A DNA stretch of 64,000 nt from Pseudomonas paraglycinae (GTDB taxonomy: Bacteria > Pseudomonadota > Gammaproteobacteria > Pseudomonadales > Pseudomonadaceae). The DNA lies in contig NZ_BQHR01000021.1 in assembly GCF_021601625.1 (NCBI RefSeq), forward strand, positions 1-64,000. Direction: 5' to 3'. Shown here piece after piece: positions 41,369 to 52,091 of the stretch. Under the pieces are notes generated by a model. That model had not been told where the DNA came from. It saw nothing but the letters and a program-made list of their open reading frames with translations, and did not search any database. The position numbers were made by a program, and so were the translations under genes. Within the stretch, counting starts at the first letter, position 1. Each line of letters opens with the position of its first letter.

Positions 41369-41806
41369 ATGACGGTCTGGCTGGTGGTGTCAATCCTGCT
41401 GGTGGTGTTGAGTCCGCTGGCGTGGTTGCGTCCGTCACGTGCACAGAGTGGCCGGATAGCCTTGCGCACTGAGGCTCGACGTATCGGTCTGGCCATGCAG
41501 CTGGCGCCTCAGGAGTGGCCGCACTGGATGTCTCAGGAGCCGCCAAACCCGTGCGCTCAATACCATCGGCCACGCCGAGGCAAGCAGCCGGCGCGCTGGA
41601 CGTATTGGCAGAAATCCCCGGGGGTTTGGGTGAATCAGTGGCAGGAAGTTTGTGAGGATCCACTGCTGCTGAATCATTTCGAGAAATTGCCGGGCAACGT
41701 TTTCAAAGTCGAGGCGGACAAGCAGATGATCGCCCTCTATTGGGGCGAGAAGGGGGATGCGTCGGTTTTGCTGGATATTGATGCCACGCTGAAAGCGCTG
41801 GCATGA
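41369..41806 (+). CDS. Hypothetical membrane-anchored protein
   Basis: Unrecognised protein of 145 aa. One N-terminal hydrophobic helix (residues about 3-20: L-V-V-S-I-L-L-V-V-L-S-P-L-A-W-L) is followed by a soluble basic and tryptophan-rich domain ending in a hydrophobic, acidic part (S-V-L-L-D-I-D-A-T-L-K-A-L). AGAGAT precedes the ATG. Its location between a Usp gene and fadB gives no functional clue. Confidence 0.75.
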   Translation: MTVWLVVSILLVVLSPLAWLRPSRAQSGRIALRTEARRIGLAMQLAPQEWPHWMSQEPPNPCAQYHRPRRGKQPARWTYWQKSPGVWVNQWQEVCEDPLLLNHFEKLPGNVFKVEADKQMIALYWGEKGDASVLLDIDATLKALA

Positions 41807-41858
41807 CTTGCGGACTTTTCGCGCTGCAACGGTGCGAAACGTCCGGCAGACGCGCAAT

Positions 41859-41884
41859 AAAAAGCCCGACATGATTCATCGGGC
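41859..41884 (-). terminator. Orphan minus-strand terminator
   Basis: GCCCGA/TCGGGC stem (41864-41884) followed on the minus strand by TTTTTATT. On the plus strand there is no T-run. No minus-strand gene lies to the right before fadB, so the transcript it would end is not evident. Confidence 0.6.
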
Positions 41885-42169
41885 GGGGTTGGCCAGGCAG
41901 GCCGGAAATTCTTTTTGGCGTTGAACCGACGTCATCCGGTCAGCAAATCTGCGCCTGTTTTCCTTCGTAGTCCAGCCAGCGTAGCCTGTTAAACAAGGGT
42001 TGCGGTGAATTAGGGCGACTTTTCTAACTATTAATCTTATGAATGCCCTCACATGCAAGCGTGTGTGGCCGGGCTGCGTCCTACAGAAATGACCGCAAAG
42101 TCGAATTTCAACCCGTATTTAGGGCGATTGACAATTGTCGGAAATTCCGTGAAGGTGGCGTACCCAAAT

Positions 42170-42183
42170 CAAACGGGCGTATG
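42170..42183. promoter_or_regulatory. Probable PsrA operator upstream of fadBA
   Basis: CAAACGGGCGTATG matches the PsrA consensus (G/C)AAAC-N4-GTTT(G/C) at nine of ten defined positions. PsrA is known to repress fadBA in P. aeruginosa until long-chain fatty acids are present, and psrA itself lies at 51226 in this window. Confidence 0.6.
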
Positions 42184-42346
42184 AATTGAGCGTTTGTATT
42201 GCAGACTGCTCCTACAGAATCCCGACTATCGCGTTGGCGGGTGTGCCGGGTGGATGAGTGTCAGCATCGACGAAAAAACGTCCTGCCGAGCCATTTGCCT
42301 GCGTCCGACGTGTACTGTTCAGCTTCCATATCGTGGAGATCAGTTG

Positions 42347-44494
42347 ATGATTTACGAAGGTAAAGCCATCACGGTTAAAGCTCTTGAAAGTGGCATCGTC
42401 GAATTGAAATTCGACCTCAAGGGTGAGTCCGTCAACAAGTTCAACCGTCTTACCCTGAACGAACTGCGTCAGGCCGTAGACACCATCAAGGCAGATGCTT
42501 CGATCAAGGGCGTGATCGTCAGCAGTGGCAAGGACGTGTTCATCGTCGGCGCCGACATCACCGAATTTGTCGACAACTTCAAGCTGCCGGATGCCGAGCT
42601 GGTTGCTGGCAATCTCGAAGCCAACAAGATCTTCAGCGATTTCGAAGACCTCAACGTTCCGACCGTTGCCGCGATCAACGGCATCGCCCTGGGCGGCGGT
42701 CTGGAAATGTGCCTGGCAGCGGACTACCGCGTCATGTCGACCAAGGCCAAGATCGGTCTGCCGGAAGTCAAACTGGGCATCTACCCGGGCTTCGGCGGTA
42801 CCGTGCGTCTGCCGCGCCTGATCGGTGCCGACAACGCCATCGAGTGGATCGCCGCCGGCAAGGAAAACCGTCCTGAAGACGCGCTGAAAGTCGGCGCCGT
42901 CGATGCCGTGGTTGCCCCTGAAAAACTGCAGGATGCCGCCCTTGAGCTGATCAAGCGCGCCGTCTCCGGCGAGTTCGACTACAAGGCCAAGCGCCAGCCT
43001 AAGCTGGAAAAGCTCAAGCTGAACGCCATTGAACAAATGATGGCTTTCGAAACCGCCAAAGGTTTCGTGGCTGGCCAGGCCGGCCCGAACTACCCGGCCC
43101 CGGTTGAAGCGATCAAGACCATCCAGAAAGCCGCGAACTTCGGTCGTGACAAGGCGCTGGAAGTCGAAGCCGCAGGTTTCGTGAAACTGGCCAAGACCTC
43201 TGCCGCGCAGAGCTTGATCGGTCTGTTCCTGAACGATCAGGAACTGAAGAAAAAGGCCAAGGCCTATGACGAAATCGCCAAAGACGTGAAGCAGGCTGCC
43301 GTACTGGGCGCCGGCATCATGGGTGGCGGTATCGCCTATCAGTCGGCTTCCAAAGGTACGCCGATCCTGATGAAGGACATCAACGAGCACGGCATCGAGC
43401 AAGGTCTGGCTGAAGCCGCCAAGCTGCTGGTCGGTCGCGTTGATAAAGGCCGCATGACCGCCGCGAAAATGGCTGAAGTGCTCAACGGCATTCGTCCTAC
43501 GCTGTCCTACGGCGATTTCGGTCACGTCGACCTGGTCGTTGAGGCCGTGGTCGAGAACCCGAAAGTCAAGCAAGCCGTTCTGGCGGAAGTCGAAGACAAG
43601 GTCAAAGAGGACACCATCCTCGCGTCCAACACCTCGACCATTTCCATCAGCCTGCTGGCCAAGGCCCTCAAGCGTCCGGAAAACTTTGTCGGCATGCACT
43701 TCTTCAACCCGGTGCACATGATGCCGCTGGTGGAAGTGATCCGTGGCGAGAAGTCCAGCGAGCTGGCCATCGCCACCACCGTTGCCTACGCCAAGAAAAT
43801 GGGCAAGAACCCGATCGTCGTCAACGACTGCCCGGGCTTCCTGGTCAACCGCGTACTGTTCCCGTACTTCGGCGGTTTCGCCAAACTGGTCAGCGCCGGT
43901 GTGGACTTCGTCCGTATCGACAAGATCATGGAAAAATTCGGCTGGCCGATGGGCCCGGCGTACCTGATGGACGTGGTCGGCATCGACACCGGCCACCACG
44001 GTCGCGACGTAATGGCTGAAGGCTTCCCGGACCGGATGAAGGACGACCGTCGTTCGGCCATCGACGTGCTTTACGAAGCCAAGCGTCTGGGTCAGAAGAA
44101 CGGCAAGGGCTTCTACGCCTACGAGGCCGACAAGAAAGGCAAGCAGAAGAAAGTCGCCGATCCGTCGGTACTGGAAGTGCTCAAGCCGATCATCTACGAG
44201 CAGCGCGAAGTCACTGACGAAGACATCATCAACTGGATGATGATCCCGCTGTGCCTGGAAACCGTGCGTTGCCTGGAAGACGGCATCGTCGAAACCGCCG
44301 CCGAAGCCGACATGGGTCTGGTCTACGGTATTGGTTTCCCTCCATTCCGTGGCGGTGCGCTGCGCTACATCGACTCGATCGGTGTTGCCGAGTTCGTTGC
44401 CCTGGCCGACCAGTACGCTGATTTGGGCGCGCTGTACCACCCGACCGCGAAGCTGCGCGAAATGGCCAAGAACGGCCAGAGCTTCTTCGGTTAA
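42347..44494 (+). CDS. fadB: Fatty acid oxidation complex, alpha subunit FadB
   Basis: Multifunctional beta-oxidation enzyme of 715 aa (enoyl-CoA hydratase, 3-hydroxyacyl-CoA dehydrogenase, isomerase/epimerase). The N-terminal crotonase domain shows G-A-D-I-T-E-F and [11 protein letters not shown], with hydratase glutamates in the helix after it. The dehydrogenase domain starts with [12 protein letters not shown] and has [17 protein letters not shown] stands before ATG 42347; a frame extending to 42194 is not conserved-looking. It pairs with FadA as an alpha2-beta2 complex. Confidence 0.97.
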   Translation: MIYEGKAITVKALESGIVELKFDLKGESVNKFNRLTLNELRQAVDTIKADASIKGVIVSSGKDVFIVGADITEFVDNFKLPDAELVAGNLEANKIFSDFEDLNVPTVAAINGIALGGGLEMCLAADYRVMSTKAKIGLPEVKLGIYPGFGGTVRLPRLIGADNAIEWIAAGKENRPEDALKVGAVDAVVAPEKLQDAALELIKRAVSGEFDYKAKRQPKLEKLKLNAIEQMMAFETAKGFVAGQAGPNYPAPVEAIKTIQKAANFGRDKALEVEAAGFVKLAKTSAAQSLIGLFLNDQELKKKAKAYDEIAKDVKQAAVLGAGIMGGGIAYQSASKGTPILMKDINEHGIEQGLAEAAKLLVGRVDKGRMTAAKMAEVLNGIRPTLSYGDFGHVDLVVEAVVENPKVKQAVLAEVEDKVKEDTILASNTSTISISLLAKALKRPENFVGMHFFNPVHMMPLVEVIRGEKSSELAIATTVAYAKKMGKNPIVVNDCPGFLVNRVLFPYFGGFAKLVSAGVDFVRIDKIMEKFGWPMGPAYLMDVVGIDTGHHGRDVMAEGFPDRMKDDRRSAIDVLYEAKRLGQKNGKGFYAYEADKKGKQKKVADPSVLEVLKPIIYEQREVTDEDIINWMMIPLCLETVRCLEDGIVETAAEADMGLVYGIGFPPFRGGALRYIDSIGVAEFVALADQYADLGALYHPTAKLREMAKNGQSFFG

Positions 44495-44508
44495 GCGCCC
44501 CCAACTAG

Positions 44509-45699
<1,191 letters not shown>

Positions 45700-45717
45700 G
45701 CGTCTCGTCGATGGAAG

Positions 45718-45745
45718 CCGGGGCCAAGTGCCCCGGTTTTTGTTT
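45718..45745 (+). terminator. Terminator of the fadBA operon
   Basis: CCGGGGC/GCCCCGG stem with a five-base loop and TTTTTGTTTTTG tail. Confidence 0.92.
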
Positions 45746-45798
45746 TTGCGGATTTATTTTTGTTTTTATTTTGAAAAAATTTGAGTGAGGGCCGAAGC

Positions 45799-46035
45799 AT
45801 GCCGATACAACCTGGGCTCTACCAACATTACAAAGGTCCGCAGTACCGCGTATTCAGTGTTGCGCGGCATTCCGAGACCGAAGAAGAAGTGGTCTTTTAC
45901 CAAGCCCTGTATGGCGATTACGGCTTTTGGGTGCGTCCCTTGAGCATGTTCCTGGAGTCCGTCGAGGTTGACGGGGAGCAGGTCCCACGCTTTGCTTTGG
46001 TGCAAGCCGAACCGAGCCTTTTTTCGAAGCCGTAA
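45799..46035 (+). CDS. DUF1653 family protein
   Basis: Small soluble protein of 78 aa matching DUF1653: P-G-L-Y-Q-H-Y-K-G-P-Q-Y-R-V near the start and the later V-V-F-Y-Q-A-L-Y-G-D-Y-G-F-W-V-R-P-L-S-M-F. ATG 45799 gives the conserved N-terminus; six more codons are open upstream. It has the same place between fadA and topA in other pseudomonads. Function unknown. Confidence 0.88.
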   Translation: MPIQPGLYQHYKGPQYRVFSVARHSETEEEVVFYQALYGDYGFWVRPLSMFLESVEVDGEQVPRFALVQAEPSLFSKP

Positions 46036-46149
46036 GGCGAGTGCGCGCAAAACCCTGCGCTTGACCTCACCTTGTAGCCACTATATATAGCGGTGCCGCG
46101 TCAGGCGCCAACCGCCTTTCACTTCTAGAATTCAGGAATTTTCTGATCC

Positions 46150-48780
46150 ATGGGCAAATCGCTGGTCATTGTGGAATCCCCGGCTAAGGCCAAGACCATC
46201 AACAAGTATCTGGGCAACCAATACGTGGTGAAGTCGAGTATCGGCCATATCCGAGACCTGCCCACCAGCGGTTCGGCTAGCGCCAGCAAGGAGCCTGCCG
46301 CCAAGCGCGGCAAGGCTGCTGCGGGCGAAGCGCCAGCGCTGTCGCCGAAAGAGAAGGCGCGCAAGCAGTTGGTCTCGCGCATGGGTGTCGATCCCGAGCA
46401 TGGCTGGAAAGCCAAGTACGAGATCCTCCCGGGCAAGGAAAAGGTCATCGAAGAGCTGCGCCGGCTCGCCAAGGATGCTGACACCATCTATCTCGCAACC
46501 GACTTGGATCGCGAGGGGGAAGCCATTGCCTGGCACCTGCGCGAAGCCATCGGTGGTGACGACAGCCGCTACAAGCGCGTGGTGTTCAACGAAATCACCA
46601 AGAAGGCGATTCAGGAAGCCTTCTCGGAGCCGGGCGAACTCGACATTGATCGAGTGAACGCGCAGCAGGCCCGTCGTTTCCTCGACCGCGTCGTCGGCTA
46701 CATGGTCTCGCCGCTGCTGTGGGCCAAGATCGCTCGTGGCCTGTCTGCCGGTCGCGTGCAATCGGTTGCCGTGAAACTGGTGGTGGAGCGTGAGCGTGAG
46801 ATTCGTGCGTTCAACCCGGAAGAGTACTGGGAAGTGCATGCCGATCTCGGCACCGCCAAAGGTTCGACCGTGCGTTTCGAAGTGGCTCGCGAGAAAGGCG
46901 AAGCCTTCAAACCACTGAACGAAGCGCAGGCCACGGCCGCGCTGGAGAAGCTAAAATCCTCCAGCTACAGCATCGTCAAGCGTGAAGACAAGCCGACCAG
47001 CAGCAAACCGTCGGCACCGTTCATCACCTCCACACTGCAACAGGCCGCGAGCAACCGCTTGGGCTTCGGTGTGAAGAAAACCATGATGATGGCCCAGCGT
47101 CTCTACGAAGCTGGCTACATCACTTATATGCGTACCGACTCGACCAACCTCTCGGCTGATGCCGTGGCGATGGCGCGCGATTACATCGAAACCGAATTCG
47201 GCAAGAAGTACCTGCCAGAGTCGCCGAACGTCTACAGCAGCAAGGAAGGCGCACAAGAGGCTCACGAAGCGATTCGCCCTTCCGACGCCAACACCACGCC
47301 AGCCAAGCTGGCCGGCATGGAGCGCGACGCTGAGCGCCTCTACGAGCTGATCTGGCGCCAGTTCCTGGCTTGCCAGATGCTGCCGGCGCAGTACCTGTCG
47401 ACTACCGTCAGCGTCGCTGCCGGCGACTTCGAGCTGCGCGCCAAGGGCCGCATTCTGAAGTTCGACGGTTACACCCGCGTGCTGCCGCAAATCACCAAGC
47501 CTGGCGATGACGACGTTTTGCCCGACATGGCGCAGGGCGACGTGATGAAGCTGATCAAACTCGATCCGTCCCAGCACTTCACCAAGCCGCCGGCCCGTTA
47601 TTCGGAAGCCAGCCTGGTGAAGGAAATGGAAAAGCGCGGCATCGGTCGTCCTTCGACCTACGCAGCGATCATCTCGACCATTCAGGATCGCGGCTACGTG
47701 ACCCTGCACAACCGTCGTTTCTATTCGGAAAAGATGGGCGACATCGTTACCGAGCGTCTGTCGGAAAGCTTCTCGAATCTCATGGACTACGGCTTCACCG
47801 CCGGCATGGAAGAGAATCTCGATGACGTGGCTCAGGGCGAGCGCGACTGGAAAAACGTGCTGGACGAGTTCTACGGCGACTTCAAGAAAAAACTCGAAGT
47901 GGCGGAGAATCCGGAAGCCGGCATGCGTGCAAACCAGCCGGTGATGACCGATATTCCATGCACTACTTGCGGCCGTCCAATGCAGATCCGTACTGCATCG
48001 ACCGGCGTGTTTCTCGGCTGCTCGGGCTACAGCCTGCCGCCGAAAGAGCGCTGCAAGGCCACCGTCAACCTGGTGCCGGGCGACGAAATCGCGGCGGATG
48101 ACGAGGGTGAGTCGGAATCCCTGGTACTGCGCGGCAAGCATCGCTGCCCGATCTGCAGCACGGCGATGGACGCCTACCTGCTCGACGAGAAGCGCAAGCT
48201 GCACATCTGCGGTAACAACCCGGATTGCGCCGGCTACGAGATCGAAGAGGGCAGCTATCGCATCAAGGGCTACGAAGGTCCGAGCCTGGAATGCGACAAG
48301 TGCGGCAGCGAGATGCAGCTCAAGACCGGCCGTTTCGGCAAGTTCTTCGGTTGCACCAATCCGACCTGCAAGAACACCCGCAAGCTGCTGAAGAGCGGTG
48401 ACGCGGCGCCGCCGAAGATGGATCCGGTGAAGATGCCTGAGCTGAAATGCGAAAAGGTCAACGACACCTACATTCTGCGTGACGGTGCTTCCGGCCTGTT
48501 CCTGGCGGCTAGCCAGTTCCCGAAAAACCGCGAGACCCGTGCTCCGCTGGTGATCGAGATTCTGCCGCACAAGGACGAGATCGATCCGAAGTATCACTTC
48601 CTGTGTGAAGCGCCGCAGAAGGATCCGGATGGTCTGCCAGCCGTGATCCGCTACAGCCGCAAGACCAAGGAGCAATACGTTCAGACCGAAGTCGACGGCA
48701 AGCCGACAGGCTGGAAAGCGTTCTTTGACGGTGGCAAGTGGACGGTTGAAGACAAGCGTCCGGCGAAAGCCAAGGCTTGA
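46150..48780 (+). CDS. topA: DNA topoisomerase I
   Basis: Type IA topoisomerase that relaxes negative supercoils, 876 aa. TOPRIM domain at the N-terminus ([23 protein letters not shown]). The active-site tyrosine is in [10 protein letters not shown]. The C-terminal part has three cysteine-rich zinc-ribbon repeats (C-T-T-C-G-R-P, C-P-I-C-S-T-A, C-D-K-C-G-S-E) and a basic tail. An insertion of Ala/Lys-rich residues at about 45-75 is usual in pseudomonads. Confidence 0.97.
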   Translation: MGKSLVIVESPAKAKTINKYLGNQYVVKSSIGHIRDLPTSGSASASKEPAAKRGKAAAGEAPALSPKEKARKQLVSRMGVDPEHGWKAKYEILPGKEKVIEELRRLAKDADTIYLATDLDREGEAIAWHLREAIGGDDSRYKRVVFNEITKKAIQEAFSEPGELDIDRVNAQQARRFLDRVVGYMVSPLLWAKIARGLSAGRVQSVAVKLVVEREREIRAFNPEEYWEVHADLGTAKGSTVRFEVAREKGEAFKPLNEAQATAALEKLKSSSYSIVKREDKPTSSKPSAPFITSTLQQAASNRLGFGVKKTMMMAQRLYEAGYITYMRTDSTNLSADAVAMARDYIETEFGKKYLPESPNVYSSKEGAQEAHEAIRPSDANTTPAKLAGMERDAERLYELIWRQFLACQMLPAQYLSTTVSVAAGDFELRAKGRILKFDGYTRVLPQITKPGDDDVLPDMAQGDVMKLIKLDPSQHFTKPPARYSEASLVKEMEKRGIGRPSTYAAIISTIQDRGYVTLHNRRFYSEKMGDIVTERLSESFSNLMDYGFTAGMEENLDDVAQGERDWKNVLDEFYGDFKKKLEVAENPEAGMRANQPVMTDIPCTTCGRPMQIRTASTGVFLGCSGYSLPPKERCKATVNLVPGDEIAADDEGESESLVLRGKHRCPICSTAMDAYLLDEKRKLHICGNNPDCAGYEIEEGSYRIKGYEGPSLECDKCGSEMQLKTGRFGKFFGCTNPTCKNTRKLLKSGDAAPPKMDPVKMPELKCEKVNDTYILRDGASGLFLAASQFPKNRETRAPLVIEILPHKDEIDPKYHFLCEAPQKDPDGLPAVIRYSRKTKEQYVQTEVDGKPTGWKAFFDGGKWTVEDKRPAKAKA

Positions 48781-48824
48781 GCAGGCGTTGATCTGAAGGT
48801 GTCCTGACTGGGCATCTTCAACAC

Positions 48825-48867
48825 AAAAGGCCGCATGACAACCTTCGGGTTTTCATGCGGCCTTTTT
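48825..48867 (+). terminator. Terminator of topA
   Basis: AAAAGGCCGCATGA and TCATGCGGCCTTTTT form a 14-pair stem with a run of T. Confidence 0.92.
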
Positions 48868-48951
48868 GTTTAATGCTTGCGGTCGGATCGGCTGATCCAT
48901 GACACTGTCCGGCCTGTGTGAAGCAATTATTTCGTTGTGGAGAGTGCCGAC

Positions 48952-49476
48952 ATGGCCCACGAGCTCTATACCCGTACCAATCAGAAGATCTATTTCGCGG
49001 GTTTGTCGCTGGAAGCGCTGGCCAGGGCCGAAGAGGGGCGGGCGATGAATTCGCTGGCGCTGATTCAGGCCGGGCGCGAATCCGCACTGTTTCATCTCTA
49101 CGGTGCGTTGTTGGGGCTGTGTCATGAAATCGCCGGCTTCTACCGTCTGCCGCAAGCCAATGCGTCGCGGGCGGAAGCCTTGCTGACCCGCGAAGTGCTG
49201 GAGTCGATTGCCATTCCAGAGCTGGCGGAAATGATTGAGCTGGCAGGCAACCCGGAGACTTGGCTGGCTAAATTGCTGGCTGCGCACTCGGCGCTGTTTC
49301 AGCCACCACGGGTGCCACACAAACCGAAGGGCGATGTGACGCAGCCGTTGATTCAGACCGTGAATCTGGATGAAGAAGAGGTGGTTGAAGAGCTGAGCCG
49401 CGAAGAGCTCGAGAGCTGGCGGCAGAACCTCAAAGGGCTGGCGATTCGCTTCCGTGAAGGCTTGAACGAGTGCTGA
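48952..49476 (+). CDS. Conserved pseudomonad protein, unknown (PA3010-like)
   Basis: Soluble, mostly helical protein of 174 aa, acidic towards the C-terminus (L-D-E-E-E-V-V-E-E-L-S-R-E-E-L-E). No catalytic motif is recognisable. GGAGAG precedes ATG 48952. Its equivalents lie next to topA in other Pseudomonas genomes. Function unknown. Confidence 0.85.
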   Translation: MAHELYTRTNQKIYFAGLSLEALARAEEGRAMNSLALIQAGRESALFHLYGALLGLCHEIAGFYRLPQANASRAEALLTREVLESIAIPELAEMIELAGNPETWLAKLLAAHSALFQPPRVPHKPKGDVTQPLIQTVNLDEEEVVEELSREELESWRQNLKGLAIRFREGLNEC

Positions 49477-49582
49477 GGAACTTTGGACTGGCGGCGACGA
49501 GAGGCGTGCTGCTGGTCAAGATCCCGAGCGAAGCCTGAATGATGTCTATATAATCCCTGCCTTTCGTGGAGAACAGACCTAT

Positions 49583-49816
49583 ATGCCAACGTCCTTTCTA
49601 GAAATTGTCGAGCTACCAGACGGCCGAATCGAACTGCGCAGAGCCGAGGACGAGGGTTCTCTGGTGACTCTGGATTTCTCCGAGGATGCCAAGGCGTTTC
49701 TGCAGGGCCAGCACGTTGAAATTGCCAAGGCGATGTTGAGCGTCGGCGTGCAAATGGCGGGGCGTATGGTTGAAGGCGAATTCGATAAGGATGAGGGGCC
49801 GCGGGTTCTTCATTGA
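49583..49816 (+). CDS. Small conserved pseudomonad protein, unknown (PA3009-like)
   Basis: Protein of 77 aa, acidic: F-L-E-I-V-E-L-P-D-G-R-I-E-L-R-R-A-E-D-E, then V-G-V-Q-M-A-G-R-M-V. No membrane segment or known motif. GGAG lies before ATG 49583, and a TATAAT-like box stands about 30 bases upstream (near 49548). Conserved place between topA and sulA. Function unknown. Confidence 0.82.
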   Translation: MPTSFLEIVELPDGRIELRRAEDEGSLVTLDFSEDAKAFLQGQHVEIAKAMLSVGVQMAGRMVEGEFDKDEGPRVLH

Positions 49817-49902
49817 TCCGCTGTCTGTCAGTTACTGCTCCAGATCGGCTTCTCTATCCCTGGAGAAGCCCTGCGCTTTACATGGCGCGCATTGTTGCTG
49901 AA

Positions 49903-50376
49903 TCACCCCAAACGAATGTTCAGGCTTTGAGCGTCCCCGGTGCGGGCGGCGCTGATCAGCTGTTGCCGTGACCCTGCGCTCAGTGTGTTCAGCCACGTGA
50001 CGACCGTGTGGCTGCGGCCCAGGCGTAATGCTTCGCAGGCCAGTTGCTGGGCGCTTTGAGCGCCGCGCGGTTGTAACAGCAGGATGCGTTCGCGATTCAA
50101 TCCTGCGTCCCGTAGCCAGGTCTGGGTCAGGCTGGCAGGCGGTGCAATCAGGGTCAGCCAGCGTGCGTCCTGATCCTCGCTCAGTTCGCGAAGAATCGGT
50201 GCCAGCAGGCTCAGGCAGTTCCCGGTCGCGCCGCGCAGTGACAGCTCGCTGAACGCTTCAGGTTCGGTATTCCACGGACGCTCGACGACATCTTTGAGGA
50301 TGGGGGCGAGGGGCTGCGCCAGAAATGCCTCGAACAACGGCAGTTGTGTTTGCTGAGGTACGTGTGGGAACTGCAT
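49903..50376 (-). CDS. sulA: Cell division inhibitor SulA
   Basis: SOS-induced inhibitor of FtsZ polymerisation, 157 aa. The RecA-like fold segments L-S-L-L-A-P-I-L-R-E-L-S and R-W-L-T-L-I-A-P-P-A-S-L fit the pseudomonad SulA family. AGGAGG is right before the ATG. It is the second gene of the lexA-sulA operon, ten bases behind lexA, so both are under the two SOS boxes upstream of lexA. Confidence 0.92.
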   Translation of the reverse strand: MQFPHVPQQTQLPLFEAFLAQPLAPILKDVVERPWNTEPEAFSELSLRGATGNCLSLLAPILRELSEDQDARWLTLIAPPASLTQTWLRDAGLNRERILLLQPRGAQSAQQLACEALRLGRSHTVVTWLNTLSAGSRQQLISAARTGDAQSLNIRLG

Positions 50377-50386
50377 AAAGCCTCCT

Positions 50387-50995
50387 TTAGCGGCGGATTA
50401 CGCCGACACTCAAGCCTTCGATCACCAGTTCCTGGTCTTTCAGGTTGACTTCGATAGGGGCGAACTCGGGGTTTTCGGCAATCAGCCAGACTTTGCTGCC
50501 GTCACGCTTGAAGCGTTTGACGGTAACTTCGTCGCCGATCCGCGCAACCACGATCTGACCGTTGCGCGCCTCGCGGGTGGTGTGAACCGCCAGCAGGTCG
50601 CCGTCGAAAATGCCGATGTCCTTCATGCTCATGCCGTGGACGCGCAACAGATAGTCGGCGCGTGGATGGAAGAAGGCGGGGTTGATGTTGCAGGACTCTT
50701 CGATGTGCTGCTGGGCGAGAATCGGCGCGCCGGCAGCCACTCGACCGATGATCGGCAGGGTGGATTCGTCGACCTTGGCTTCGAAGCCTGGGATGCGAAT
50801 GCCGCGAGAGGCACCGGGAGTCATCTCGATTGCGCCTTTGCGAGCGAGCGCCTTGAGGTGCTCTTCGGCCGCGTTGGGCGATTTGAAACCCAGTTCCTGA
50901 GCGATTTCCGCACGGGTCGGCGGGTAGCCGTTGTCTTCGAGGCAGCGTTTGATAAAGGCCAGAATCTCGGCTTGGCGTGGCGTCAGCTTAAGCAT
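50387..50995 (-). CDS. lexA: LexA repressor
   Basis: SOS repressor of 202 aa. N-terminal winged helix-turn-helix ([22 protein letters not shown]). The self-cleavage site Ala-Gly is in R-V-A-A-G-A-P-I, the catalytic serine in H-G-M-S-M-K-D and the lysine in V-T-V-K-R-F. It represses its own operon and other damage genes. Confidence 0.97.
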   Translation of the reverse strand: MLKLTPRQAEILAFIKRCLEDNGYPPTRAEIAQELGFKSPNAAEEHLKALARKGAIEMTPGASRGIRIPGFEAKVDESTLPIIGRVAAGAPILAQQHIEESCNINPAFFHPRADYLLRVHGMSMKDIGIFDGDLLAVHTTREARNGQIVVARIGDEVTVKRFKRDGSKVWLIAENPEFAPIEVNLKDQELVIEGLSVGVIRR

Positions 50996-51005
50996 ATTGA
51001 TCGCT

Positions 51006-51040
51006 CTGTCTTTTTATACAGTGACTGGGATTATATACAG
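51006..51040 (-). promoter_or_regulatory. Two tandem SOS boxes (LexA operators)
   Basis: CTGTCTTTTTATACAG (51006-51021) and CTGGGATTATATACAG (51025-51040) both fit CTG-N10-CAG. Three bases separate them, starting ten bases before the lexA start codon. They give tight autoregulation of lexA-sulA. Confidence 0.92.
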
Positions 51041-51183
51041 TGAAGCAGTCTTGGCAATGATCGTTTTTTGCCATGCCGCCGGACGGTCAGTGACGACGCT
51101 GATTAATGTGGCGTCCTTGTTGTGGTTAAATAACTGACCGACCATTCCCAAAACGAACTGGCAGGCTTGACAAGGCATAGGCT

Positions 51184-51210
51184 GAAACGTATGTTTCAAA
51201 CAAGTGTTTG
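51184..51210 (+). promoter_or_regulatory. Two overlapping PsrA boxes (psrA autoregulation)
   Basis: GAAACGTATGTTTC (51184-51197) and CAAACAAGTGTTTG (51197-51210) are both perfect matches to (G/C)AAAC-N4-GTTT(G/C) and share one base. They lie 16 bases before the psrA ATG. Confidence 0.9.
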
Positions 51211-51225
51211 TCAGGCGGAGTAGCC

Positions 51226-51933
51226 ATGGCCCAGTCGGAAACCGTTGAACGCATTCTTGATGCTGCAGAACAGCTGTTCGCGGAAAAAGGTTTCGCTGAA
51301 ACCTCATTGCGTCTGATCACCAGCAAGGCAGGGGTCAACCTCGCTGCGGTGAACTATCACTTCGGCTCGAAGAAGGCGCTGATCCAGGCGGTTTTCTCGC
51401 GCTTCCTCGGTCCGTTCTGCATCAGCCTCGACAAAGAGCTGGAGCGCCGCCAGGCCAAGCCAGAGAACAAGCCTTCGCTCGAAGAGCTGCTGGAAATCCT
51501 CGTCGAGCAAGCGCTGGTGGTTCAGCCACGCAGCGGCAACGATCTGTCGATTTTCATGCGCCTGCTCGGTCTGGCATTCAGTCAGAGCCAGGGCCACTTG
51601 CGCCGTTATCTGGAAGACATGTACGGCAAGGTGTTCCGTCGCTACATGCTCTTGGTGAACGAAGCCGCCCCGCGAATTCCTCCGATCGAACTGTTCTGGC
51701 GCGTGCACTTCATGCTCGGTGCCGCAGCATTCAGCATGTCGGGTATCAAAGCCCTACGCGCGATTGCCGAGACCGACTTCGGCGTCAACACCTCCATTGA
51801 GCAGGTGATGCGTCTGATGGTGCCGTTTCTGGCTGCCGGCATGCGTGCCGAAACCGGCGTCACCGACACGGCCATGGCCACCGCGCAGTTGCGACCACGC
51901 AGCAAGTCCGCACCGGTACCTGCCAAGGTTTAA
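51226..51933 (+). CDS. psrA: TetR-family regulator PsrA
   Basis: Long-chain-fatty-acid-responsive regulator of 235 aa. TetR helix-turn-helix at residues about 8-50 (I-L-D-A-A-E-Q-L-F-A-E-K-G-F, V-N-L-A-A-V-N-Y-H-F-G-S-K-K-A-L) and a C-terminal ligand domain. In pseudomonads PsrA represses itself and fadBA and activates rpoS. ATG 51226 with GGAG upstream; GTG/TTG starts further up would lie inside the operator. Confidence 0.95.
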   Translation: MAQSETVERILDAAEQLFAEKGFAETSLRLITSKAGVNLAAVNYHFGSKKALIQAVFSRFLGPFCISLDKELERRQAKPENKPSLEELLEILVEQALVVQPRSGNDLSIFMRLLGLAFSQSQGHLRRYLEDMYGKVFRRYMLLVNEAAPRIPPIELFWRVHFMLGAAAFSMSGIKALRAIAETDFGVNTSIEQVMRLMVPFLAAGMRAETGVTDTAMATAQLRPRSKSAPVPAKV

Positions 51934-52091
51934 CCGTCCATGGGTGGGCGCGGCAGCTGACATCCGCTAAGCTAGCCGCCCATGTCGACTCTCGTTCTGA
52001 ACCCGTTTCTCATTGAAATCACCGACCCGCCGGGCAATGCCTCAGGTGGTGATTTCGTGGGCGACGGGTTTTTCGTTTTCAAGGAATCTCT

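Larger units (their letters stand above)
41807..42346. other. Long non-coding region upstream of fadB
   Basis: 540 bases without a convincing gene. It contains a minus-oriented terminator (41864-41884), a probable PsrA box (42170-42183) and the fadB leader. The open frame upstream of fadB's ATG is not needed for the conserved protein. A 60-codon minus frame (41876-42058) has no ribosome-binding site. Confidence 0.6.

Noticed and set aside
41990-42003. Second PsrA box upstream of fadB (TAAACAAGGGTTGC)
   Set aside because: Three of ten defined positions differ from the consensus; too weak beside the better site at 42170.
41876-42058. 60-codon minus-strand frame before fadB
   Set aside because: No ribosome-binding site and no recognisable features, although it lies before an orphan terminator; kept only as part of the non-coding RNA question.
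42212-44440. 742-codon minus-strand frame opposite fadB
   Set aside because: A GC-skew shadow of fadB; no motif and no ribosome-binding site.
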